DNA of 28,887 nt, from assembly GCA_002381765.1 (NCBI GenBank), contig DFXX01000116.1, positions 197 through 29,083 of the forward strand, given 5' to 3'. Origin of the DNA: Bacteriovoracaceae bacterium UBA4097 (GTDB taxonomy: Bacteria > Bdellovibrionota > Bacteriovoracia > Bacteriovoracales > Bacteriovoracaceae). A program made the position numbers and the translations under genes. The notes beneath the pieces were generated by a model. It searched no databases. It was not told where the DNA came from and saw only the letters and a program-made list of their open reading frames with translations. Shown piece after piece: positions 13,736-23,900 of the stretch (the first letter of the stretch is position 1; the number at the start of each line of letters is the position of its first letter).

Positions 13736-15136
13736 ATGCCTACAATAGTTACTATGATGATTTCAATGGAATTTACATTCATCTCCTTTCTTCTCATCTC
13801 AGGCCTTTTGGGACTTTTAACTTTTAAGAGCTTCCGCCGTTTTGAGATGAAAGAGTTTCTTCATTTAACAGAGCTGTGGGCTTCTTTGGGGCTAAATGCT
13901 CTCATCTTTTATCTTCTACAAAATGAAAATCAGCAAATTCTCGCTTTAAGTATGGTGGGGTGGCTCTGGCCTCTGCGCGCTATGAAATTAGTCCTGGAAG
14001 ACTTTGCCCAGAAAAGTATTACTCATTCCTGGGAGTATATGGCCCTGGCCGCTGGTGGATTTATAAGTGTGGCCCTGGGAAGTTATGGTTTTCCTTTTGC
14101 TTATTATTCTTTTCCCTTCGCTTTCAGTGTGGGTCTAGTAGGACTGCAAATGGTGATGGAGTCCTATAAAAAGATGCCTAAGGAACTTTGCACGACTCTA
14201 CATAAGGCGAGCTTTCTTTTAATAGGCCTTTTCTTTATTGTAAGATTATGTTTTCCCTTCTGGAGAGTTGAACCAATTCTTTTCTCCTATGCAGTCATGG
14301 CCGATTTATTAGTCGTGGTTGGACTAGGAGCAACGGGACCTGCCATCTTCTATGAACTTCTTAAAGATCGTCATCAGAGAGTCGTTGAAGATATTATGAA
14401 AGAGAGGAATGAAAAACTAGTAGGCAATTCAAAATACTCAGAACTAGGAATGATGGCCGCGGGTATTGCTCATGAGATCAATAATCCCCTGGCAGTTATT
14501 CAGGCCCGAACTACCCAGCTTCTTAGAATCTATAAAAAACCAGAGAAGCAGCAGGAGCTCTCCGATGGACTTCAGCAAATTCTCTATACTAGTGAGAGAA
14601 TCAATCGAACTATTCAAGGTGTAAGAGAATTTGTCCATCAAGATGATAAGGGTCAAACCAGCGAGATTCAATTAAAGGATTTGGTAGAGGATGTCCTGGC
14701 CTTCTGTGGGCAGAGGATGAAAAATCATGGAGTCAGTTTAAGGTTCTATGGTCTGGAGAATCTATCCGTGTGGGGAAATAAAATTCAATTGGAGCAGATT
14801 CTCATCAATCTTTTTAACAATTCCTTTGATGCCATTGAGTTCTTGCCCGATAAATGGATTGAATTAAGTGTTCATCAAAATGATGATAAAGTTCAAATGT
14901 TTGTGAAAGATTCGGGGTATGGCATTCCTCCCGAAATCGCGTCCAAAATAATGGAACCATTCTATTCAACTAAGGATATTGGAAAGGGAACAGGTCTTGG
15001 GTTAGCACTTGCTCGAGGTATTGCTGAAAAGCATGGAGGATCCCTTCAGTACATAAGTAATACGGGTCACACCACCTTCTTACTAGAGCTTCCGAGAGCT
15101 CCCCATGAAGATTGGGGCTTGCCGCTGGTGCATTAA
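13736..15136 (+). CDS. Membrane sensor histidine kinase, 7-TM-like
   Basis: A 466-residue histidine kinase. The N-terminal 210 residues hold about seven hydrophobic segments (near 12-30, 44-62, 66-82, 100-117, 120-141, 157-174, 180-206), with almost no periplasmic loops, so the signal is likely intramembrane or small and hydrophobic. A short linker leads to HisKA with the phosphoacceptor in GIAHEINNPLAV (His246). The ATPase domain has ILINLFNNSFDAIE (N box), VKDSGYGIPPE (G1) and GKGTGLGLALARGIAEKHGG (G2). No receiver domain or partner regulator gene is adjacent on the same strand. No Shine-Dalgarno precedes the ATG at 13736, and Met7 (13754), Met8 (13757) or Met11 (13766) are alternative starts. 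Its stop overlaps the stop of the opposing REC-kinase gene by 4 bp. Confidence 0.9.
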   Translation: MPTIVTMMISMEFTFISFLLISGLLGLLTFKSFRRFEMKEFLHLTELWASLGLNALIFYLLQNENQQILALSMVGWLWPLRAMKLVLEDFAQKSITHSWEYMALAAGGFISVALGSYGFPFAYYSFPFAFSVGLVGLQMVMESYKKMPKELCTTLHKASFLLIGLFFIVRLCFPFWRVEPILFSYAVMADLLVVVGLGATGPAIFYELLKDRHQRVVEDIMKERNEKLVGNSKYSELGMMAAGIAHEINNPLAVIQARTTQLLRIYKKPEKQQELSDGLQQILYTSERINRTIQGVREFVHQDDKGQTSEIQLKDLVEDVLAFCGQRMKNHGVSLRFYGLENLSVWGNKIQLEQILINLFNNSFDAIEFLPDKWIELSVHQNDDKVQMFVKDSGYGIPPEIASKIMEPFYSTKDIGKGTGLGLALARGIAEKHGGSLQYISNTGHTTFLLELPRAPHEDWGLPLVH

Positions 15137-16293
15137 GCCTCACTAGGAAGTTTCATTATAAATGTCGCTCCTTTTCCTAATTCACTTTCTACCTTGATTA
15201 CTCCTTTATGAAGCGCCATGATTTCTTTAGAAATAAAGAGTCCGAGTCCCAGGCCACTAACCACATGAGAGTCGATCGCTCTTTCAAATCGTTCAAAAAT
15301 TCTTTTTTGATCTTCTTCAGAAATACCATTTCCATGATCTTTTACAGAGAGACAAGCACAACCATCGATGTTTTTTAAGATAACTTCGACCGGAGAGTCG
15401 GGGGCATATTTAGCAGCATTCATTAGCAGGTTCGTTAAAACCTGTTCAATGCGAAACTTATCGGCCTTGACTAAAAGATTTTCCTCTAGGTGAAGACTTA
15501 CTTTATTTCCCGCCATCTCCATAATGGGCATGAGTCGATCGGTTACTTCTTTGGCCAAGTTTGATAGATTCACTTCTTCTAAATTTAAGCTCAGTCTCCC
15601 GGTCGCAACGCGCGAGATATCCAGCATATCATTCACCAGATGAATAATTCTCTCCACACTTCGGTCGGCCTGGTCGATAAATTTTTTCATATTTTCCAAA
15701 GAGAAGGCCTTCTCTTCCCCAAGTTTACTTCTCATGCGCTCATTAAGCTGAATTTGCATCTTTAGAGAAGTTAGTGGGGTTTTTAATTCGTGGGAGCAGA
15801 TAGAAAGAAACTCATCCCGACTCTCTAATGCTTTTTGCAAATAGCTTTCTGTCTCTTCAATTTTCTTTAGTTTCTTCTGAAGAAGAACCTTCTGGTTATA
15901 GAGCTCAAGAAAGATTCTAACCTTACTCAAAACTATCTGGGGAAAAAGAGGCTTGTGAAGAAAATCTACTGCGCCCGCCTCATATCCCTGAAATATTCTT
16001 TGAACATCGGTGGTGGCAGCAGTCACGAAAATGATGGGAATTGATTTTGTCTTCTCAGTACTCCTCATGATTTCTGCTAACTGGAATCCATCCATCTCTG
16101 GCATTTGAACATCAACTAGAGCAAGAGCAAACTCATGCTTTAGCATGAGTTCTAGTGCTTCATTCCCTGAACGAGCAGCATGAACATCGACATCCTCATC
16201 CTGAAGAAGACTGCTCAGGGCCACAATGTTTTCATTCAAGTCATCTACAATAAGACATTTTGGATAATTCTGGCCTAAAACTTCTTCACTCAT
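15133..16293 (-). CDS. Response regulator-histidine kinase (REC-HisKA-HATPase)
   Basis: A 386-residue soluble protein with an N-terminal receiver domain followed by a kinase core. The receiver has the acidic pair VDD (16-18), phosphoacceptor Asp61 in LVDVQMPEMDG and the conserved Lys in FLHKPL. A helical linker leads to HisKA, with His168 in ICSHELKTPLTSLK, then HATPase motifs VLTNLLMNAAKYA, VKDHGNGISEED and GLGLGLFISKEI. No transmembrane segment is present, so its input is probably phosphorylation by another kinase, most simply the large hybrid kinase of the same operon. It is the last gene of the operon. Its ATG lies inside the end of cheB (8-bp overlap) and has GGAG 5 bp upstream. Similar REC-HK proteins commonly sit beside cheB/cheR and multi-REC kinases. 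Confidence 0.92.
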   Translation of the reverse strand: MSEEVLGQNYPKCLIVDDLNENIVALSSLLQDEDVDVHAARSGNEALELMLKHEFALALVDVQMPEMDGFQLAEIMRSTEKTKSIPIIFVTAATTDVQRIFQGYEAGAVDFLHKPLFPQIVLSKVRIFLELYNQKVLLQKKLKKIEETESYLQKALESRDEFLSICSHELKTPLTSLKMQIQLNERMRSKLGEEKAFSLENMKKFIDQADRSVERIIHLVNDMLDISRVATGRLSLNLEEVNLSNLAKEVTDRLMPIMEMAGNKVSLHLEENLLVKADKFRIEQVLTNLLMNAAKYAPDSPVEVILKNIDGCACLSVKDHGNGISEEDQKRIFERFERAIDSHVVSGLGLGLFISKEIMALHKGVIKVESELGKGATFIMKLPSEA

Positions 16294-16897
16294 AACTACT
16301 CCGACTTAATTCTTCTAGGAATGATTTCATTTGTTTTAAATTCATAATTGCATTGGCCGATAAACTCTTCGCCGCTGATTGGGGCATAGTGGGGTACTCA
16401 GCTTCTGAAGGATCTTGAATAAGACAGATGCCGCCCTTCGACTGAATTTTGAGCAGTCCCGCCGTTCCATCATGATTGGCCCCCGTTAGAAGAATTCCTA
16501 ACGCTTTTGATTCGAAGGAATAGGCCGCTGAATCAAAGAGAATGTCTATCGAAGGACGAGAAAAGTTCAAGGGCTCTTCTGAACTTAATGAAAGTGTCTC
16601 ATTGCTCTCAATACTTAAGTGATAGTCTGCGGGAGAAAAATAAATATATCCCGGTTGCAGTGATTCACCGGATTCCGCTTCTTTCACCTTAAAAGAGCAG
16701 ATTTCCTTAAACAGTTCAGGAATAAGATTGGGGCCTCTCGCCGGAAGATGAATGACAACGGCTACCGAGAGTTTTTTTGAATCTTTAAAAGAGGGAAGTA
16801 TCCTCTTTAAAGCATCAATGCCTCCGGCCGAAGTACCGACGACAATGACTCTAATTTTCTGGGAGATGCATTTTCTTAATAGGTTATCATGGCTCAT
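16286..16897 (-). CDS. cheB: CheB-type protein-glutamate methylesterase without receiver domain
   Basis: A CheB methylesterase/deamidase catalytic domain of about 203 residues. The triad is visible: Ser in VVGTSAGGIDAL, His in VVIHLPARGP and Asp in LLTGANHDGTAGL. There is no N-terminal receiver domain, so activity cannot be switched by a CheA phosphotransfer in the usual way. The start at 16897 (ATG overlapping the cheR stop as ATGA) is preferred over the ATG at 16906: GGA lies 4 bp and AAGG about 10 bp upstream of it, and the overlap is the classic coupling arrangement. It normally removes methyl groups from glutamates of chemoreceptors, added by CheR. No receptor gene is in the window, so the substrate is open. 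Confidence 0.9.
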   Translation of the reverse strand: MSHDNLLRKCISQKIRVIVVGTSAGGIDALKRILPSFKDSKKLSVAVVIHLPARGPNLIPELFKEICSFKVKEAESGESLQPGYIYFSPADYHLSIESNETLSLSSEEPLNFSRPSIDILFDSAAYSFESKALGILLTGANHDGTAGLLKIQSKGGICLIQDPSEAEYPTMPQSAAKSLSANAIMNLKQMKSFLEELSRSSYE

Positions 16898-17709
16898 GGA
16901 GTCCATGCCTTTTGATAGATCTTATTCTCTCTATCTCTTACTTCAAACTTGTTCTTGATGGAGGAGAATTGAAGGGTCTCTTTACTTCCTAATCCAAGAA
17001 AACCATCTCGGACGAGAGATTCATCAAAAAGTTTAAAGACTCTCTCTTGCAGGGGCTTTTCAAAATAGATGAGAACATTTCTGCAAGAGATAAGATGCAT
17101 CTCAGAGAATACAGCATCTGTTGCCAGGCTATGATCGGAGAAGACCACATTTGAGAGAAGATCTTGATTAAATTGAACAGAATCGTAAGCCGCTTGATAA
17201 TAATCGGCCAGAGAGCCCGTGCCGCCGGCCTCATAATAAGAGCTGCTGGCCTTTCTCACTTGCTCAGTATCATAGATCGCCTTCTTTGCTCTCTCAAGAT
17301 TCATAGGGTTGATATCGGTGGCATAGATGATAAATCGCTTGATACCTGCTTCATGCAATAGAATCGAAAAAGAAATGACCTCTTCACCAGTACTGCAACC
17401 AGCTATCCAGATTTTAAGAGATGGAAACGTTTTTAAATAAGGAAAAACATTTTCTCTCAAAGATTTGAAGTATCCCGGATCACGAAACATTTCAGTGGTA
17501 TTGACCGTGAGGTAAGCAATGAGTTGGGGAAAGAATTCTTTCTCAGTCTGAACTTTCATCCTGATTTCTTTTAAATTCTGACAATGAAACTTAATCAAGG
17601 CCTGCTCAAGGCGGCGTCTCAATGATGACTTCGAGTAGAGCCTGAAGTCATACTGATAGCGGGAGTAGATCTCCTGGATTAATAATTCAAAATCATCATT
17701 ACTGAACAT
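16894..17709 (-). CDS. cheR: CheR-type protein-glutamate O-methyltransferase
   Basis: A 271-residue SAM-dependent methyltransferase of the CheR family. The N-terminal all-alpha domain includes SSLRRRLEQAL, and the LTVNTTEMFRDPGYF segment is the CheR signature. The SAM site is IWIAGCSTGEEVISFSIL, followed by YATDINPMNLERAKKAIYD and LISCRNVLIYFEKPLQ, all typical. No TPR or C-terminal pentapeptide-binding extension beyond the catalytic domain is visible. The start ATG is 8 bp after the stop of the hybrid kinase gene, and the gene ends in an ATGA overlap with cheB, so kinase, CheR and CheB should be made together. It methylates receptor glutamates in known systems. Here no MCP is encoded nearby. 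Confidence 0.94.
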   Translation of the reverse strand: MFSNDDFELLIQEIYSRYQYDFRLYSKSSLRRRLEQALIKFHCQNLKEIRMKVQTEKEFFPQLIAYLTVNTTEMFRDPGYFKSLRENVFPYLKTFPSLKIWIAGCSTGEEVISFSILLHEAGIKRFIIYATDINPMNLERAKKAIYDTEQVRKASSSYYEAGGTGSLADYYQAAYDSVQFNQDLLSNVVFSDHSLATDAVFSEMHLISCRNVLIYFEKPLQERVFKLFDESLVRDGFLGLGSKETLQFSSIKNKFEVRDRENKIYQKAWTP

Positions 17710-17717
17710 GAACTTCC

Positions 17718-20700
17718 TTAACTAATAAAACTTCTCTGACTTGGAAGCCATACTCTAATCAGAGAAATGAGCTTATCCATGTCGATTGGTTTGGCCATGT
17801 AATCATTGGCACCAACAGCGAGACACTTTTCTTGGTCATTCTTCATGGCCTTAGCGGTTAAGGCAATGATGGGAAGGGACTTATGAGTCTTGTCCAATCT
17901 GATTCGTTTGATCGCCTCATAACCATCCATTTCTGGCATCATGATGTCCATTAAAACCAGATCGAGATTGTCTTCAACTGCGACCTTGTCCAATGCTTCC
18001 AGCCCGTTTCTGGCCACAATGATATTGGCCCCATAACTCTCAAGGGCACTAGTGAGGGCGAAGATATTTCTTACGTCATCATCCACAATAAGAATCTTTC
18101 TGTTATCCAGACTCTTTTCCCGGCTTCTGAGATCCCGAAGCATCTTTTGCCTTTCAGGCGGAAGATCTGTTTCCACACGGTGGAGGAAAAGTGTGACTTC
18201 ATTGAGAAGTCTCTCAGGAGACTTCGCGCCTTTAATAATAATGCTATCAGAATACTTTCTTAGTCTCTCTTCCTCTTCCGTCGTCAGATCCCTTGCGGTG
18301 TAGATAATCACAGGCGGGTAGGAGTAAAGAGAATTCTCCCGACTAAGCTCGTCTAATAGTTCATGGCCCGTAAGGTCTGGAAGAGTGAGATCCATAACCA
18401 TGCAATCATAGGTTTTTTTAGAGAGGTGTTCCAGGGCCTCTGCAGCGGTGCCGACAGCTTCTACTTGGATATCAGGACCACTCACTAACTGCGTAATATA
18501 TTCTTTTTGAACTTCATTATCTTCGACTACCAGCACATGCTTCATCTTTTGCGTCAATAGAGAGCTTAAGTGTTGAAAGGCTTCCTTTAGAAGCTCTCGT
18601 TTCACGGGCTTCATAAGATAGCCCATGGCCCCCATCTCAAGAGCCGATTTTGAGAAGTCGGAAGAAGAGAGAACATGGACTGGAATATGACGTGTCTTAG
18701 CATTCATCTTCAACTGATCCAGAACCATTAGACCATTATAGTCAGGAAGTCTTACATCCAGCAGAATGGCCTGTGGATGATATTTTTCTACCAGCCACAG
18801 CCCCTCTTCACCTGTGGGAGCAACCAGTCCATCAAAGTTCATTTCATGGGCAAGATCAAAAAGAATTTTTGCAAAGGTTTCATCGTCTTCAATGATAAGG
18901 ATCTTGCGAGCGGATGAACTCGTTTTTTCTCGATCATCCTGGAAGGAGAATTGCACGGACTCATGCTCTTTAGTTTTAATCACTTCTGGTTGAGATACTC
19001 TAGAGATCTCTGGAGTGATCTTGCTAGGTCTTGGAGCGGCTTCATTAATTGATAGAGGAATGGTGATGGTAAATTCACTGCCTTTTCCTGGAGTACTATC
19101 AACCGTAATACTCCCATGAAGAAGCTTGGTTAATTCCTTGGAGATAGACAATCCCAGACCTGTACCTCCATACTTTCTATTAGTCGTTCCGTCTGCCTGT
19201 CGAAAGGCCTCGAAGATCACTTCCTTTTGATGAGGGGCTATACCAATGCCTGAATCGGCTACCGTGAAAGAAACTTCCTTATCCTGTGGGGTCACGATAA
19301 GTTTCACGAAACCCTTCTGGGTAAACTTAAAGGCATTGGAGAGGAAGTTTTTAAGAATCTGCTCCAATCTTTGTCGGTCGGTGAAAACTGTATTAGGTAG
19401 TGAAGGATGTGGCACGATAACAAAGTCGAGCTGCTTTTGCATTGCGATGGGTTTAAACATCTGATCCAGAGTCTGGATCATTTCGTTAAGATGAATATTT
19501 TCGGGCTCAATACTGAGTTTTCCGGCCTCAACTTTTGATAGATCCAGAATATCGTTAATAAGATTTAAAAGATCGCTGCCTGATGAGTAGATGATCTCGG
19601 CGTACTTTACTTGGTCAGGAGTAAGATTTTTTGTTTTATTTTCTGACAGAAGCTTTGCCAGAATAAGACTCGAGTTAAGTGGAGTTCTTAATTCATGAGA
19701 CATATTGGCCAGAAATTCCGACTTATAGGAGCTAGAGAGTTCAAGCTCTTTGGTCTTCTCCATAAGGGCCATCTGTGCTTGAGTGAGATCGCGGTTTCTC
19801 TCATCCATTATGTTTTTTTGATTCTCAAGAATCTGTGCTTGCTCTTCAAGCTGCTGGTTGGTTTGCTCGAGTTCTACTTGTTGATTTTCCATCTTCGCAT
19901 AGGAGTCTTTAACTGCGCGAGTCTGCTGCTCGAGTTCCTCGTTGGTAACTCTAAGCTCTTCTTGTTGCGCCTGAAGCTCTTCAGAGAGTTGCTGAGATTC
20001 ATGCAATAGTTCCGCTAGACGCGATTTATGCTGGGCCGAACGAATGGCCACGGCGGCCATCTCAGACATTTCGACTAGAAAGTCTTTAACGATAGGACTA
20101 GGTTCATCTTGAAAGGAAAGTTCAAGAATGCCCACTACCTCATCATTAGATTGGAGAGGAACGATAATGATATGCTTCGGGATCATCTCTCCAAGTGAAG
20201 AAGAGATTTTATAAAATTCATTTGGGACATTTTTAAATTCAACAAGCTTTCCTTCTAAAGCAGCATTTCCGATCAATCCGTTCCCAAGTGATATTTCTCC
20301 CAGGTTGAAATCTTGGGGAAGAGCATGCCCTGCTACAAACTCCAGCGTCTTTCCACCTTCAGTGAGAACATAGGCAGTGGCCATTTTAAAATCAGTGTAT
20401 GAAGCTAAAAAACTTAAGAGTTTTCTATTCAATTCCGTTTGGGAGAGTTCTCCTCTGATTTTAATCGCAAGTTCGGCCATACCATTTTTGATCCAGGTGA
20501 AACGCTCGTTCTCATTTCTGCTGATGATAATTCGATTAACGAGATAGGCGATGGCCCAGGTGGCGATGGTGGCAAAACTTCTATTATATAATCCAATGAC
20601 TGAGTCAATTCCATTTGGCGAAAAGATATAACCCATGACCGAGAGCAAAGTTGCCCCCAAAGCCGTTACCAGGGGGGTATAAGGATTAGTGCTAAAGATG

Positions 20701-20834
20701 GCGAGGGCAACAGGAATAAAATAGAAAACATAATCAGCAATACCAATCGGCGTTTGTGTATCTAAGACAAAAACCATTGAAGAGAAAATAATTAGAGCTG
20801 GAACTAACCAGGATTGATACTTGGAGCGAATCAT
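17718..20834 (-). CDS. Large membrane hybrid histidine kinase: 4TM-GAF-coiled coil-HisKA-HATPase-REC-REC-REC
   Basis: About 1038 residues. Four hydrophobic segments (within residues 10-105) anchor it in the inner membrane. A GAF-like domain follows (about 125-265), then a long Glu/Gln-rich coiled coil (about 270-370, with EELQAQQEELRVTNEEL). HisKA has His380 in NMSHELRTPLNSS. The ATPase has LKNFLSNAFKFT, VADSGIGIAPHQ and GTGLGLSISKEL. Three receivers follow, with phosphoacceptors near Asp693 (LLDVRLPD), Asp815 (VMDLTLPD) and Asp963 (LMDIMMPEMDG). The third looks most canonical, and the second has a divergent lysine region (IIIKGAKSPE). No HPt domain is present. The start at 20834 is preferred over ATG 20846 because GAGG lies 6 bp upstream. 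It heads the four-gene operon with cheR, cheB and the REC-kinase. Confidence 0.92.
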   Translation of the reverse strand: MIRSKYQSWLVPALIIFSSMVFVLDTQTPIGIADYVFYFIPVALAIFSTNPYTPLVTALGATLLSVMGYIFSPNGIDSVIGLYNRSFATIATWAIAYLVNRIIISRNENERFTWIKNGMAELAIKIRGELSQTELNRKLLSFLASYTDFKMATAYVLTEGGKTLEFVAGHALPQDFNLGEISLGNGLIGNAALEGKLVEFKNVPNEFYKISSSLGEMIPKHIIIVPLQSNDEVVGILELSFQDEPSPIVKDFLVEMSEMAAVAIRSAQHKSRLAELLHESQQLSEELQAQQEELRVTNEELEQQTRAVKDSYAKMENQQVELEQTNQQLEEQAQILENQKNIMDERNRDLTQAQMALMEKTKELELSSSYKSEFLANMSHELRTPLNSSLILAKLLSENKTKNLTPDQVKYAEIIYSSGSDLLNLINDILDLSKVEAGKLSIEPENIHLNEMIQTLDQMFKPIAMQKQLDFVIVPHPSLPNTVFTDRQRLEQILKNFLSNAFKFTQKGFVKLIVTPQDKEVSFTVADSGIGIAPHQKEVIFEAFRQADGTTNRKYGGTGLGLSISKELTKLLHGSITVDSTPGKGSEFTITIPLSINEAAPRPSKITPEISRVSQPEVIKTKEHESVQFSFQDDREKTSSSARKILIIEDDETFAKILFDLAHEMNFDGLVAPTGEEGLWLVEKYHPQAILLDVRLPDYNGLMVLDQLKMNAKTRHIPVHVLSSSDFSKSALEMGAMGYLMKPVKRELLKEAFQHLSSLLTQKMKHVLVVEDNEVQKEYITQLVSGPDIQVEAVGTAAEALEHLSKKTYDCMVMDLTLPDLTGHELLDELSRENSLYSYPPVIIYTARDLTTEEEERLRKYSDSIIIKGAKSPERLLNEVTLFLHRVETDLPPERQKMLRDLRSREKSLDNRKILIVDDDVRNIFALTSALESYGANIIVARNGLEALDKVAVEDNLDLVLMDIMMPEMDGYEAIKRIRLDKTHKSLPIIALTAKAMKNDQEKCLAVGANDYMAKPIDMDKLISLIRVWLPSQRSFIS

Positions 20835-20897
20835 AGCTATCCTCATGTAACTTAATTTGAGTCTAGTATTATGAAATGATTAGGCTTTCGAGGAAAG

Positions 20898-20919
20898 GAA
20901 AAAAGGCCCCGAAGGGCCT
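20898..20919 (-). terminator. Rho-independent terminator of gcvP
   Basis: On the minus strand, AGGCCC and GGGCCT pair (20914-20919 with 20904-20909) around a TTCG tetraloop, followed by six T. It lies 12 bp after the gcvP stop and 63 bp before the hybrid kinase start, so the two minus-strand genes are separate units. Confidence 0.9.
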
Positions 20920-20931
20920 ATCATGAAAATC

Positions 20932-23900
20932 TTACAGTGATGCTTGATGAGTTTTAAGAATGAGCTCACAGATATCTCCGGGAGTCGATCCACGAAGCTC
21001 CTCATTGTTCACTCGATCAGGAATGATCTCAGGAAGTCGGGCGGTAATCTTCTCTCTTAAAATCGGATTCTTATTTGCCTGAACTTCATCGACTCTATCG
21101 ATGGGAGTGAAGTGTGGGACAGTCTGAAGAACTTCCGGATGCTCATTGATGAGTTTTAAAATAGTCTTAACCACATCAGCGAACTGATCTAGTTCTTTCT
21201 TCGAGTAGGTTTCAGTTGGCTCAAGCATAAGTCCGAACTGCTCCGGGAAAGCAACCGTTGGGGCATGGAAGCCAAAATCAAGAAATAGTTTCCCGATGCG
21301 TGCAATTGAGTTTGTCTTAGGAGTGCCAGATTGCTCGATCTTCTTAAAGGTCTCTGGACTCAAGGTTAAGATAAATTCATGCATGCGAGGTGAGCCTTCA
21401 GCATGGGCGGGAAGAGTTGGATAATGATCGGCCAGTTTATGATGAAGGTATCTAGCCGACAGAACCGCCATCTGACTCATCTTTCTCACACCATCACTTC
21501 CCAGGGCCTTGATATAAGTATAGGCGCGCACCTTGTGAGCGAAGTTACCAAAGTGGCGATGAAAGCTTCCTACTGACTTCTTAGGTCTTTCTAATTCAAA
21601 GCGATTATTTTTTTGAACCACCTGAATTCCGGGTAAATAATCCAAGAGACGAGAAGAAACCGCTACGATAGCATCTCCTGGTCCACCACCTCCGTGAGGT
21701 ATGGTCCAAGTCTTATGAAGATTATTATGAACAGCATCGACACCAAGTTTATTCAGATCAATGATTCCCGCGATTGCATTCATATTTGCCCCGTCCATAT
21801 AGACAAGACCACCAACTGCGTGGATAAGCGCACTCATTTCCTTAAACTGGGATTCAAAGATTCCTGCAGTATTGGGATTTGTAACCATAACACCGGCGAC
21901 GCGGTGTCCATCGGTTTTGATGAACTCTTTAATTTGAGCGAGATTCATCTCGCCATTGGAAAGGGCCTCAACGGTATAGATACCAATGATCTGGCCATCC
22001 ACTACTTTAGATTGGTAGCCGGCCATGGTCGCTGTAGCGGGATTTGTTCCATGAGCAGAGCGTGGGATGATGACCACATTTCTCTGTTGAGCTTCACCAC
22101 GATCACGGTGATAGGCCTGGAACATTTTTAGACCCACGAGCTCCCCTTGAGCACCGGCCACGGGTTGAGTGGTCACTCCGGGAAGCCCGGTGATGGCCTT
22201 GAACATTTCTTGAATCTCAAAGAGAATCTCAAGGGAGCCTTGCACATCTTCAATGGGTGCTTCAGGATGAACATCGGTAAAGCCTGGAAGAGAGGCGGCA
22301 TAGTCATTGATATAAGGATTGTACTTCATAGTACATGAGCCAAGTGGATAGATTCCATCATCAGGAGAGAGGTTCTGTTTTCCGAGCTTCTCATAGTAAG
22401 CGATGATGTCTTCACTCATAAGACGAGGAATCAATGGTGCTTCCTGTCTCATCATGACCGATTGAATCTTTGGAGCGGCCGCTCCTTGCTTGGTTTTATT
22501 AAATTTTGTGGCGAAAAATTCAACCAGAGAATTCACGTCTTCTTCAGAGTGAATATCTGTAAAACTCATGAGAAGGAGATTTTCATTCTGAATTTCAGCA
22601 TGGCGATTTGAGACATTGACCCCAACTTGAATGCCGGCACTTGAGGCTTCCTGAATAAACTCGGAGGCATCTACCGGGATTTTTAAGGTGAATTCATTAA
22701 AAAAAGATGTGGCCTTAAATCTGAGCTCAACACCTTCAAACTGAGTCAGTTCATACACGGCCTTCTCGGCCAGGGACCTTGCGATTTTTAAAGTTTCTTC
22801 AAACCCTTCATCACCGCGAGCAAGCATGCTTGCCCCGGCAGCAGTTGCTACAAAGGATTGATTAGAGCAAATATTGGAAGTCGCTTTCTCCCGTCTAATA
22901 TGCTGTTCACGGGTTGAAAGAATAAGGGCCTTACACTCGCGGCCTTTGAGATCGGTGGTCTTACCCACGTAGCGGCCAGCAGTAGAGCGAATGGAAATTT
23001 TATCCTGATCATTATAGCGAATACCAAAGATTCCTAGTCCCGGGCCTCCAAAATTAGGGCCAATGGCCAGATGCTGCCCTTCGGCCACTACCATATCGGC
23101 ACCTTGACCGCGAGTTCCGAATCTCACAGGAGCTTTAAGGCCTCCGGCACCCAAGAGCATAGGATCTACGATGGCGATAGACTTCACATTATTGTTGGAA
23201 CAGAGATCAACAATCTCATCAACAGACTCGAGATTTCCGAGATTATTGATTTGGGGAAAGGCCACGGCCGCAACTTGTGGAGTGGTATTAAGCAGGCGCT
23301 TGAGTCCTTCCACATCCATTTTACCTGTTTGAGAATTAACCGGAGCCTTTACAATCTTGAGTCCTGTTTCACGGGCCTGGGTTTCAAGAACTTCCATGTC
23401 ACCTGGATAGATAGTATTGGCGACGATGATGGTGGTTGATTCTTTCACCAGTCGAAGAGCACAGTTCATCGCCTCAAACAGACACGTGGCGCGATCATAG
23501 AGTGAAGCATTGATTGCCTCAAAGCCCGTTAGCTGAGAAAGCAGAGATTGATAAATCCAGAGAGTCTGAAGTGTACCCTGAGATCTCTCTGGCTGATAAG
23601 GAGTGTAGGCAGTAGTGAGTCCACGAATATTACAAACTGGTCCCACCACATCGGTAACTTTGAATTGAGGAAGACCATCACCTAAAAAAGAAGTTTTGAT
23701 TTTATTTTTTTTGGAGATGTCATTGACGTGAGCGATGAGTTCCTCATAGCTCATATGCTTACTCATTGGCACACTGGTCATCTTCACATCCGGGGCGATG
23801 TGTTTATAGAGATCATCCAGACTGGAGAGACCCAGGGCCTTAAGCATATCCTGAATATCTTTTTCATCTGCACCGATATAGAAGGGCTTGAGCTCGCGCT

